From Rhizobacter koreensis (GTDB lineage: Bacteria; Pseudomonadota; Gammaproteobacteria; Burkholderiales; Burkholderiaceae_C): 64,000 bases of DNA. The DNA lies in the NCBI RefSeq assembly GCF_013366375.1, contig NZ_JABWMJ010000012.1, forward strand, positions 117,465 to 181,464, written 5' to 3'. Both the position numbers and the translations under genes were made by a program. The notes below the pieces were generated by a model. That model made no database searches, had not been told where the DNA came from, and saw nothing but the letters and a program-made list of their open reading frames with translations. This document shows positions 6,961-15,745 of this stretch, piece after piece. Within the stretch, counting starts at the first letter, position 1; each line of letters opens with the position of its first letter.

Positions 6961-9900
6961 CTACGGCGTGAGGTGCAGCGAACGCACCGCCACGTTCGGG
7001 CTCGTGAGAGCGAGCTGCGGCAGCGTGATCGCGGCCGGCAAGGCGACGTCGGCCGACGCGCCGACGCCGGCACGCAGCACCGCGACCAGCACCACCACGC
7101 GGCCGGCCGGCACGCCGGTGACCAGGTCGACCTCGAAGGGCACGGTCGCCGAGTTCAGCGCGTCGAGCGTCTGCGTGCCGGGGGTCTTCCAGAGGCGCGT
7201 CTGCCCGGCGGTCCGCACGAAGCTCCAGCCGCCGCCGAACGCGATGGCCGTGGTGCCGGCGTCGCTGTTGAGGACCTGGTTCACCGCGAGCGTCCACGGC
7301 ACGTTGCCCGCGGCATCGCCGAGCGTCCAGGTCGCGGGGTTGCCGGCGACTGCGGCCGCCGGACCGCTCCAGCGCAGCAGCACCACGCGCACGTCGGCGC
7401 CCGGGCGCTCGAGCAGCCCGCGGTGATGCACCACCACGTCGACGATTGCGCGGCTGCGCGCGAACGTCATCGACGCCGCGCCGACCTGGCCCTCGGGTAC
7501 CTCGCCGTGGAAGTCGATCAGGTCGGCCTCGCTCGGCGCGCCGTCGCCCCACGGGTTCCGGGTCGCATGCGGCGCCACCATGGTCGCGTCCCACAGCGCG
7601 TTGTCGATCGTGGGCACCGCGCGCTGCGGCGTCGCGCCGGCGGCCGGAATCACGACCACCGGCGCCCCAAGGTCGCGCAGTACTTCGCTGAAGTAGCTGT
7701 CCCAGCGCCCGTTCGGCACCACCCGCGGGTCGTTGCGCGCCGAGCGCAGCGCGGCCTGGAAGCGCGCCAGCGGCTGGCGCTGGAACGCGTTGATGACCGG
7801 CGCCGCGCTGGCCTGGCGGCCCCACGGCAGGTTGGCCGGTCGCGCGATCGCGGTGGCGACCGCACGCGGCCGCACGTCGGGGCTGCCGTGCCACGAACGC
7901 GCGGTGCGGCCGTCGTTCTGCAGCGCCACCGCGGTCGGGCGGTGACGCAGGTCGTCCTGGTGGCAGCGCAGGTAGGTCAGGTCGACGACGTCGGGCTGGT
8001 CGAGGCGCAACTCCCACACGCCGCGCGCCGCGATCGCTGCCCTCAGCAGGCGCACCTGGCCATCGTTGAAGATCGCGAGGTCCTCGACCGCGGCTTCCGG
8101 CAGGCCGTTGACGCGCTGGCTCCAGGTCCACGCCGGGTCGGCGTTGTCGATCTGGGTGCGCAGCCCGCGCCACACGCCGACGGTGGTGCCGACGTACACC
8201 TCGTCCGGAAACGCCGGATCGCAGACGATCGCGGTCACCGGCGCCGGCACCCCCGCGCTGTCGGTGCGCAGCCCCGTCTTGAACCACTTGCCGCTGCCGT
8301 CGTACCACCACAGCGTGTCGACGTTGGCGTCGCCGGGCTTGCCGATGTTGCCGAGGTAGACCGCGCCCTTGCTGCCGTGCGCGCGTGGTGGCTGGCCGGG
8401 CGCGGCCGGCGGGTCGAGGTTGACCGCGACATCGGTCCACACCGCCGACGCGCGCAGCGGGTCCTCGCGGCGCCGCGAGCTCGCCGAGTCCTTGACGATG
8501 ATGGTCTCGCGGCTCCAGGTGCCGGGCGGCCCGCCGTCGTCGGAGCCCGGCACGCGCGCGTAGCGCATCAGCTTGCCCTCGCCGAGCACCCAGGCGACGT
8601 CGCGGTCCTGCCACCGGCAGACCGTGATCTGCTGGCCGAAATCGTCCTGCTTGGCGCGCAGGCCCGCGTTGGCATCGCCCGGCAGCGGGTCGGTGCCGGT
8701 CGGCAGCGTGAACCAGGCCGCGCCGAGCGCGGTCGGCGCCGGGGCGCCGGCGAGCGCACGCGTCTCTTCGGTGTACCAGACGCGCGTCGTGCCGAAGATC
8801 ACCTGGCCGACCTGGTGCGTCGCGGCCGCCGACGGGCGCGTCGTCGCGATGCCGGCCGCGGTCGAATAGAACGCCGACCCGTTCAGCTCGTTGCTCGACG
8901 AGACCGCGCCGCGCCGCAGCATGTCGCCATCGGAGAGCACGTTGTCCGAGGTCGACCAGTTGCCGTTGGTGTACTGGCAGATCCAGTGCTCCGGGTTGAT
9001 CGGGCGCGGCAGCAGCCCGCCGCCGTCGCCCGACATGCGCGGCACCGGCTTCCACACGCTGCTCGAGAGGCGCAGCACGCTGCCGTTGTCCTGCAGCCCG
9101 GCGGCGACGCAGCCCTCGGCGACCGGGTTGTGCGCGACGTAGTTGCTCTCGACGACCTGCAGGCCCTCGTTGCGCGGGTAGAACGCCGCGACCGTGGGCG
9201 CCGCGCCGCCCGCGCCGTCCTGGTGGCGGTCGGAGCGCGACACGCCGCCGTCGGTGGCGGCCCACAGGCGCGCCCCTGCGTTGCTGAAGTAGACGCCGTG
9301 GACGTCCGGGTGGGTGCCGAGGCCGAGCGTCGACGCGGGGTTCGGCTGGCCGAACCGCAGCGCGCCGCCGCTCGCCGCCACGTGGCCGACGAGGATCGCG
9401 GCGGCCACGTTGGTCACGTTCACGTTCTCGGCCGTCGTGAAATCGAAAAAACTGCCGCCGAGCACGACCCGGTTCGGGTCCGCCGGATCGACGTCGATCG
9501 CGATGTCGTAGTCGCCCTGACGCCCGAGGATGTCCTGCGTCACGACGATCGGCGCGGCAGCCGGCGCGGCCGCGGTGTTGGACACGCGGAACAAGGCGGG
9601 CGGCACGTTGCTGCCAGCGTCCGAGACCGCCCACACCTGGCTCGGCGGCGTCGACGCCGCGAGCGCGCCGCGCAGCGCCTGGTACGCGGTCCCCGCGGGG
9701 CTGCCGGCGGCGAACGCGACGCGTGCGAACGCAGCGGCGGGCGGTGACGTCATGTCGCGGCAATAGAGCCCGGCGCCGCTGCCGCTCATCATCCACACCC
9801 AGACGCGCGCCGGCGCGCCGCCGGGCACCGCCGGCGTCCACAGCACGTCGCTGCACGCGCCGCGGTAGGCGTCGAACGGCGCCGCCTGCACCAGCTCCCA

Positions 9901-10620
9901 TGGCGCGTTCAGGCCGCCACCTGCCGGGCGTTGGAAAAGGCCGATGCGGGTCGCCGCGAGCACCCTGCTGCCGCCCGGCTCGAGTGCGATCCGGTAGACG
10001 CCGCTGCCGGCAAGGTTGGTCGCCTCGATCTTCCACGGGTCGGGCTCGTCGGGCACGGCCGGGTGCAGCGCGTGCAGGATGCCGACGCCGCCCAGCGAGC
10101 TGCCGGGCTGGCCGTCGAGGGGCGTGCTGACCTCGCCGGTGCCGACCCAGACCTCGTCGCTCAGCTCGGTGACGCCGAACTGCACCGCGATCGCGTGGCA
10201 CGAGTTGCGGTGCGCCGGCCGCACGATGCCGGCGGTGGCGGTCGCGGCAAGACCGGCGAGCGAGCGCCAGTGCGCGCCGCCGTCGCCCGAGTACCACACG
10301 CCGCCGTTGGCCGACGCCGCATAGAGCCGCTCGCCCTGCGGATGCACTGCGAGCGCGTTGATGCGGCCGCTGATGCGCGGCGATCCCGCGCTCGACTGCA
10401 GCACCACCTGCGGGCCGAGCGGGATCCACAGGTGCGTGCGCGAGCTGGCGGGCGCCCGGCTCGCGGGGCCACCCGCCGAGCGCTCGCCGCGCGCCGCCCC
10501 GATGGCCCCGTCGGGGTCGAAGTCCTGGCGCCGCCGCGCCATGAAGCGACGCCGGCCGCTCGAGTCGTCGTCCTTGCGCGCGCCGGCGCGGCCGTCGGCC
10601 GGCCAGTCGTAGCGGCTCAC
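6961..10620 (-). CDS. BNR/Asp-box beta-propeller-like protein (1219 aa)
   Basis: This is the last gene of the 21.8-kb operon. GTG at 10620 overlaps the upstream TGA (GTGA), which fixes the start; the frame is open further upstream, but there it lies inside the previous gene. After a basic, disordered first 60 residues comes a sortilin/BNR-type repeat region: INALAVHPQGERLYAASANG followed by the Asp-box GVWYSGDGGAHW, then VWVGTGE, VYRIALEPGG, VYVGTTVGVWRG. The last third is a different beta-rich module (VDVVVHHRGLLERPGADVR). There is no signal peptide. BNR propellers usually bind carbohydrate or protein; here the ligand is unknown. Its position suggests it is a partner in a complex with the five upstream proteins. 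Confidence 0.75.
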   Translation of the reverse strand: MSRYDWPADGRAGARKDDDSSGRRRFMARRRQDFDPDGAIGAARGERSAGGPASRAPASSRTHLWIPLGPQVVLQSSAGSPRISGRINALAVHPQGERLYAASANGGVWYSGDGGAHWRSLAGLAATATAGIVRPAHRNSCHAIAVQFGVTELSDEVWVGTGEVSTPLDGQPGSSLGGVGILHALHPAVPDEPDPWKIEATNLAGSGVYRIALEPGGSRVLAATRIGLFQRPAGGGLNAPWELVQAAPFDAYRGACSDVLWTPAVPGGAPARVWVWMMSGSGAGLYCRDMTSPPAAAFARVAFAAGSPAGTAYQALRGALAASTPPSQVWAVSDAGSNVPPALFRVSNTAAAPAAAPIVVTQDILGRQGDYDIAIDVDPADPNRVVLGGSFFDFTTAENVNVTNVAAAILVGHVAASGGALRFGQPNPASTLGLGTHPDVHGVYFSNAGARLWAATDGGVSRSDRHQDGAGGAAPTVAAFYPRNEGLQVVESNYVAHNPVAEGCVAAGLQDNGSVLRLSSSVWKPVPRMSGDGGGLLPRPINPEHWICQYTNGNWSTSDNVLSDGDMLRRGAVSSSNELNGSAFYSTAAGIATTRPSAAATHQVGQVIFGTTRVWYTEETRALAGAPAPTALGAAWFTLPTGTDPLPGDANAGLRAKQDDFGQQITVCRWQDRDVAWVLGEGKLMRYARVPGSDDGGPPGTWSRETIIVKDSASSRRREDPLRASAVWTDVAVNLDPPAAPGQPPRAHGSKGAVYLGNIGKPGDANVDTLWWYDGSGKWFKTGLRTDSAGVPAPVTAIVCDPAFPDEVYVGTTVGVWRGLRTQIDNADPAWTWSQRVNGLPEAAVEDLAIFNDGQVRLLRAAIAARGVWELRLDQPDVVDLTYLRCHQDDLRHRPTAVALQNDGRTARSWHGSPDVRPRAVATAIARPANLPWGRQASAAPVINAFQRQPLARFQAALRSARNDPRVVPNGRWDSYFSEVLRDLGAPVVVIPAAGATPQRAVPTIDNALWDATMVAPHATRNPWGDGAPSEADLIDFHGEVPEGQVGAASMTFARSRAIVDVVVHHRGLLERPGADVRVVLLRWSGPAAAVAGNPATWTLGDAAGNVPWTLAVNQVLNSDAGTTAIAFGGGWSFVRTAGQTRLWKTPGTQTLDALNSATVPFEVDLVTGVPAGRVVVLVAVLRAGVGASADVALPAAITLPQLALTSPNVAVRSLHLTP

Positions 10621-13600
10621 GTCGAGCCTCCCGGCTCCGGTGGCTTGGGCGGCGCGACGCGGATCCAGCCTTCGCGCAGCGCCGGCGGCTCGTCGGGCAT
10701 CAGCGCCGTCTGCGTCGCCGCCAGGATGGCGTCGGTGCGCCAGCTCGCCGGCGTGTCGCGCCACAGGAAGTTCTGGTCCTTGCCGAACACGCTCACCTTC
10801 GGCAGGCGCAGCTGGCGTTCGGCGTCGAGGTCGGTCTCGACCAGCACCGGCCCGGTGCGCAGCGACGGGGCGATCGCGGCCAGGCCTTTGCCGACCCAGT
10901 CGCGGGCCAGCGCGAGCGCCTTGCGCGGCAGGATGCCGGAGCTCAGGGTGGCCTTGCCCGACGGATGCATGAGGATCGTCAGCGTCACGGTCTGCCCGAT
11001 GTGCAGCTCGAGCGTGTCGGCCTCGTCGGCGCGAAACACGTACGGGTGTTCGATCGGATCGGGCACCTCGATGTCCGACGTCTTCGCATGCTGGCCGAGC
11101 TGGCCGCGGCTGCGCCCGGCCGCGGTGGCGGTCGCCGCGATCGCCTTGTCGACGAGGCGCAGCCGCGTGTAGTCGTCGTCGACGAAGAAGCCGAGCACGC
11201 CGTCGTCGCTGCGCGTGAGTTCGCCGATGCGCACCGCGAAGGCGTGGCGCTGCGCGGCCTGCTCGGCGGCGGCCCACTCGGCGGCACGCGCCGGATCGCC
11301 GAGGTCGACGTCGGTCGGCGGCATCAGCTCGAGGCGAAGCTGCGCGCGCACCACCGCGATGGGCCGCCCCACCAGCCCGGCGACGTGCTCGCTGCCGAGC
11401 GCGGCCATGCTGTCGACGGTCCAGAGCGTGGTGTCGATCGCGCGCAGCAGCGCCGAGAGCGCGCTCTCCTTGAGGCTGCTCCCGGCGAGCGCACGACCGC
11501 CGCGAGCGGCGCTGTCGGCCGCCACCAGCGCGGCGGCGAAGTCGCCGAGCGCGCGCTGCGGCGGCGCCAGGTCGTGGTGCGGGCCCGCGTCGGCCGGGCC
11601 GCTGCGGCCGGCGGCGATCTCCCACACCACCCCGCCGCTCACCGCCTCGTGCAGCAGCTCGCCGAGCGGCGCGCCGTCGAGGCCGAACACCTCGAGGCTC
11701 TCGTCGAGGTGGTCGGGCAGCAGGAAGCCGGCGACCGGGTTGACCTGCAGCGTCGAGTCGACCTGATCGACGCGTGCCTCGATGCCCTCGGCGCCGACCG
11801 GCGTCGCGGCGTCGACCAGCCGGAACAGCCAGCGCGCCGGGCGCAGCAGGCGCGGCGGCATCGCGAGCGCGCCGGGGTGCGCGGCGAGCGTGGCCCGCGT
11901 CGGCACCATGGCGTTGGCGAGCGCGCCGGCCGGCAGTTCGAGCGTGCGGCCGAAGGCGTCGACCAGCCGAGCGCGCTCGAGGCGCAAGGCGCCGGCGAGC
12001 AGCAGCGCCGGCGCAGCGACCGGGGCCGGGTTCACGAGGCTGCCGTCGCTCGTCGAGCGGCGCAGGCCGTCGCTCACCGGCAGGCCGAGCAGCTGGGTGC
12101 GCACGCCGTCGAGCGCCGCGGTCACGAGATCGAGATGGCGCACCGCCGTGTCGAGGTCGCGGTAGGCCTGCTCGGTCGCCTCGTCGACGAGTCCGCCGCC
12201 GGCGCCGGGCTTGTCGAGCGCCTCTTCCTTCAGCAGCCAGTCATCGATCGCGTCGTGCAGGGTCCGCGCCGCGCCGGTGGTCAGCAGCGCGCGCCCCCGC
12301 AGCGTGACGGTCGCGCCGTCGATCGGGGCGCCGGTGTGCTCGACGTCGACCGCACCGAGGCGCCAGCCGGCGAGCGTCGCCGGGTCGACGCCGTCGACCG
12401 CGACCTGCCACTCGAGCCAGAGCGGCACCCACGGCTGCGCCCAGGCGGTGACCGCCACCAGGTCGGGATCGGCGCCGCGGTAGAGCGAGAAGCGCCGCAG
12501 CTCGTCGGCGACGCGCGTCTGCTGCTCGCGCACGCCGGCGCCCGGCGGCTGAGCGGCAGCGCGGCTGCCGCGACCGGCGCGCGGCGGCTTAGGGCCGAGT
12601 GCCGCGGTGCTGCCGTCGTAGATGCCGTCGGCGCCGAAGCGCAGCGCCGACTCGGCCTTGAGGCGCGTCAGCACGCTCGCCCGCGCCGCGCCGGCAGGCG
12701 CCAGTGCGGCCGCGATCCAGTCGTCGTGGTACGGGTCGTGCAGCAGCGCCTCGCGCGCGAGCAGCAGGACCTCGCCCGGCACGCTGCCGTTGCCGAGCGA
12801 GCGGATGAAGCGGTCGGGCGCGATCACGCCGCTGATCTCGGTGATCGTGTGGGTGGGCCAGCGGCAGGTGAGCTTGCCGTCGGCCGATCCGCGGCCGTCG
12901 TTCCCGTGGCGCAGGCTGCGCCCGGCACCGCGCAGCGCCACCATCGGCTCGCTCGGGAAGGTCCAGCGCGGCGCCGGGCGCGTCACCACGCGCGCCTCGG
13001 TCGGTGCGAGCACCTCGCCGACGCGCGAGCGCGCGAGATCGGCGATCACCGCCGCACCCGCTTCGATCAGCGTCGGCTTGGCCTTGGTCGCGAACACCAG
13101 GTCGGCGGCGAACGCGGCACTGTCGCGCGCGAGGGCCGGCCCGCGGGCGCCCGGCGACGGAGCCGGCGCTGCGGCGGCCCTGCCGAGCGCGGCGCTCTGC
13201 ATCGCGAGGCCGACCACATCGGCGGCGCGCCGCCGGCCGATGCCGAGACCGCCCGCGCCGCCGGTCTGCACGCGCTGCAGAAAGCGATCGGTGCCCGCGC
13301 TGCCCGACGGCAGCGAGGCGAACGCGCCGGCGTGCTCGGCTTCCTCGAGCGCCACGAGGCCGTCGGCACTGCCGAGGCCGGAGACCTTCTGCGCCGTGAA
13401 CGCGGCGAGCAGGCGCTCGGTGGCGCGACGCTGCTCGGCGCTCGCGCCGGCGGCCGACGCGAACGCGGCGAGCAGGTCGTCGTCGTGGTGCCCCAAAGCC
13501 GCGCTGACGTCGCCAGGCGCCGGGCGCCGGTCGACCGTGACGACGCCGGCGACCGGCACGCCGTACACGCTGCCGTGCAGCAGCGACGAGCGCAGCTGCC

Positions 13601-14711
13601 ACGCCGGCGCGACGAAGCGGCGGCCGGCGTCCGCCGCGAATGCCGACGCGACCTTCATCGTGTCGGCGACCACCAGCGTCTTGTCGACCGGCACGAACGG
13701 CGCGCCCGTGGGCGCGGCGCGCGCAGCGACCTTGCTCGGCCGCTCGATGTCCCAGCGGGTCGCGGTGTCCAGGCCGAGCGAGCGGCGGAGCTCGTCCTGC
13801 TGCTGCTGGCGCGCCCGCTCGGCGTTGGCGTCGCCCCACTCGGCCATCAGGCGCCAGCGCAGGCCTTCGAGCAGCTCGTGCAGGCTGGCGTCGCTGCGCG
13901 CGGCGTCGAGCGGATCGAAGGCCGGGTCGCTCCACCAGCCCGCGACGACGTACGCCGCGCTGTCGCCATGCACGCCCTGCGGCGCCCCGACGCCGAGGTC
14001 GGCCAGCGGGTCGTGGAACGCGAAGCGGTTGAGCACCGCGTCGTAGATGCCGGCCCAGGCGAGCGAGCCGCCCACGGTCCCGGTCAGATCGGCCCTGGCG
14101 ATCGGGGCGCCCGCAGGCGCCGCCGCCGCGGCCGCCCGGCCTTCGCGCCACTCGGCGAGCGGCACCGCGACCGCCCGATCGGCCTCGATCACCCAGCCGG
14201 TCAGCACCGGCTCCGACCCGCCCCTGGGCAGCAGGATGCGCAGCACGACGAAGCGGTCGGGCAGCACCGGGAGCGCGAGCCGGTTGGTGCCTGCATCCGG
14301 GCGCTCGGCGAGGCTGCCGCGCAGCAACGCGTCGGGCATGGCCCAGTGCAGATGCACCCCAGGCGGGCGCGGCAGGCCCGGATCGAACGGGTCGGGCAAG
14401 CCCGCCTCCGGGTCGCTGACCGGCGCCCCGTCGACGTTCGCGACCAGCATCGGCAGGCGCACCATCGGCTCAGCGTCGCCGGGCGGCACGTAGAGCGCCT
14501 GGACGTCCATCGGCACCAGGAGGCGGCTCTCGCGCAGCAGGTAGCGGTCCCAGGTCGCGATCTCGGCGACGTCGAGGGCGGTGCGGTCGGCAGCGAGGAA
14601 GCGCTTGCCGCGCACCGCCTCGCGAATGACCTCGGCCGGAACCGCGCCCGCCTTCGGCGCCGCCGCGGGTTTGGTCGGACCTTTTCCGGCCGCCTGCTTG
14701 CGGGTCGCCAT
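10617..14711 (-). CDS. Large conserved protein of the giant operon (1364 aa)
   Basis: ATG at 14711 shares a base with the stop of the upstream gene (TGATG). The N-terminus is Lys/Ala rich (MATRKQAAGKGPTKPAAAPK), followed by a long mosaic of beta-rich and Ala-rich helical stretches. The distinctive C-terminal part contains HPYVFRADEADTLELHIGQ, an RDWVGKGLAAIAPSLRTGPV segment, and WRDTPASWRTDAILAATQTA. No catalytic motif, transmembrane segment or signal peptide is visible. I recognise the style of the C-terminal segment from hypothetical proteins in actinobacteria and cyanobacteria but know no function. Its stop overlaps the GTG of the propeller gene, so the pair is translationally coupled. Confidence 0.75.
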   Translation of the reverse strand: MATRKQAAGKGPTKPAAAPKAGAVPAEVIREAVRGKRFLAADRTALDVAEIATWDRYLLRESRLLVPMDVQALYVPPGDAEPMVRLPMLVANVDGAPVSDPEAGLPDPFDPGLPRPPGVHLHWAMPDALLRGSLAERPDAGTNRLALPVLPDRFVVLRILLPRGGSEPVLTGWVIEADRAVAVPLAEWREGRAAAAAAPAGAPIARADLTGTVGGSLAWAGIYDAVLNRFAFHDPLADLGVGAPQGVHGDSAAYVVAGWWSDPAFDPLDAARSDASLHELLEGLRWRLMAEWGDANAERARQQQQDELRRSLGLDTATRWDIERPSKVAARAAPTGAPFVPVDKTLVVADTMKVASAFAADAGRRFVAPAWQLRSSLLHGSVYGVPVAGVVTVDRRPAPGDVSAALGHHDDDLLAAFASAAGASAEQRRATERLLAAFTAQKVSGLGSADGLVALEEAEHAGAFASLPSGSAGTDRFLQRVQTGGAGGLGIGRRRAADVVGLAMQSAALGRAAAAPAPSPGARGPALARDSAAFAADLVFATKAKPTLIEAGAAVIADLARSRVGEVLAPTEARVVTRPAPRWTFPSEPMVALRGAGRSLRHGNDGRGSADGKLTCRWPTHTITEISGVIAPDRFIRSLGNGSVPGEVLLLAREALLHDPYHDDWIAAALAPAGAARASVLTRLKAESALRFGADGIYDGSTAALGPKPPRAGRGSRAAAQPPGAGVREQQTRVADELRRFSLYRGADPDLVAVTAWAQPWVPLWLEWQVAVDGVDPATLAGWRLGAVDVEHTGAPIDGATVTLRGRALLTTGAARTLHDAIDDWLLKEEALDKPGAGGGLVDEATEQAYRDLDTAVRHLDLVTAALDGVRTQLLGLPVSDGLRRSTSDGSLVNPAPVAAPALLLAGALRLERARLVDAFGRTLELPAGALANAMVPTRATLAAHPGALAMPPRLLRPARWLFRLVDAATPVGAEGIEARVDQVDSTLQVNPVAGFLLPDHLDESLEVFGLDGAPLGELLHEAVSGGVVWEIAAGRSGPADAGPHHDLAPPQRALGDFAAALVAADSAARGGRALAGSSLKESALSALLRAIDTTLWTVDSMAALGSEHVAGLVGRPIAVVRAQLRLELMPPTDVDLGDPARAAEWAAAEQAAQRHAFAVRIGELTRSDDGVLGFFVDDDYTRLRLVDKAIAATATAAGRSRGQLGQHAKTSDIEVPDPIEHPYVFRADEADTLELHIGQTVTLTILMHPSGKATLSSGILPRKALALARDWVGKGLAAIAPSLRTGPVLVETDLDAERQLRLPKVSVFGKDQNFLWRDTPASWRTDAILAATQTALMPDEPPALREGWIRVAPPKPPEPGGST

Positions 14712-15745
14712 CACAGCCCCAGGTTGCTCTTGACCGCGGCCTGCCAGGTCGCGAGCGACACCTTCGGCCTGAACGTGTCGAGGCCGAAGAACCGCCGCCC
14801 CTGCGTGTTGGCAGGGTCGCCGAACACCTGCCGATACGGGAAGCGCAGCATCTGCAGCGCGAACTCGTTGGGCGCGAGCGTCGGCGTGGCCTCGGCGGGC
14901 ACCGGTGGCGCCTTCTTCGCGAGACGCCTGTTCAGCTCGGCGAGGTCGATGACACCCGGCGCGCCGGCGCGGAACGGCACCGGCACGGAGTTGGCGTCGG
15001 TGAGCGGCGCATCGGGCGCGCCGACCAGGTTGCCGGTGTTCTTGTCGCGGAAGCGCACCCGCGCGGCGCGCTTCGACGGCGGCGCACCGGCGTCGAGCCG
15101 GGCGCCGAACTGGATGCCCTGGCGCGGCTCCTCGACGTGCACCACCGCAGGCACGCCGTCGATCAGCACCAGCAGCACCGCCGGCGCGAGGCGCTCCATG
15201 CGCAGCACCTTGAGCCGGCTGGGGTCGGATTCGGCCGCGGTGGTGAGCGCGTCGTCGGCGACGACGTCGACCGCGTAGGCGCGCACGTGCAGGTTGGGCC
15301 AGCCGGAGACCGCGCGCGAACGCATCAGGAAACCCGTGATGGTGCCGCCGGCGCCTTCGAGCCGCTCCTGCCCGGCCGGGCGCCGCAGCGTGCGCTCGGC
15401 CTCGTCGACCTCGTCGCGGATGTGCGGGTAGACCGCCTCGAGCAGCGCCCGATCGGCGCTCGACACCGTGCCGACCGAGAGCGCGCCCTGCACGAGAGCA
15501 TCGGTCCACGCGCGGTCGATGTAGAAGAAGCGCATCGACTCGGGCGGCAGCAGCTCGGCGTCGGGCACCAGATACGAGAACGGCACCCCGTGGAGCAAGC
15601 GCAGGCGCGCGAGAAAGCGACGCAGCTCGCCCGGCACCACGTGCAGGCCGTCGTCGGGGTCGTCGTCGATCGCGACGTCGGCGTAGCGCTTGGACGCCAG
15701 CGTCGCGGCCTTGAGCGCCACCTGCGCGCCGATGACGGACTTCAT
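14711..15745 (-). CDS. Conserved protein of the giant operon (344 aa)
   Basis: ATG at 15745 overlaps the stop of the 715-aa gene by four bases (ATGA), which defines the start. The protein is compact and mixed alpha/beta, with the recognisable stretch LLPPESMRFFYIDRAWTDAL, then LVQGALSVG, a Gly-rich loop (EGAGGTITGFLMRSRAVSG) and a C-terminus with LRFPYRQVFGDP. No known enzymatic motif, signal peptide or membrane helix is present. I have seen similar short proteins beside giant DUF6603-type genes only as hypotheticals. Length and context suggest a structural or assembly subunit of the operon product; this is inference. Confidence 0.75.
   Translation of the reverse strand: MKSVIGAQVALKAATLASKRYADVAIDDDPDDGLHVVPGELRRFLARLRLLHGVPFSYLVPDAELLPPESMRFFYIDRAWTDALVQGALSVGTVSSADRALLEAVYPHIRDEVDEAERTLRRPAGQERLEGAGGTITGFLMRSRAVSGWPNLHVRAYAVDVVADDALTTAAESDPSRLKVLRMERLAPAVLLVLIDGVPAVVHVEEPRQGIQFGARLDAGAPPSKRAARVRFRDKNTGNLVGAPDAPLTDANSVPVPFRAGAPGVIDLAELNRRLAKKAPPVPAEATPTLAPNEFALQMLRFPYRQVFGDPANTQGRRFFGLDTFRPKVSLATWQAAVKSNLGL

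Noticed and set aside
10965..15278. Plus-strand frame of 1437 codons opposite the 1364-aa and 344-aa genes
   Set aside because: Same antisense effect; the minus-strand genes have overlapping start/stop junctions that mark them as real.
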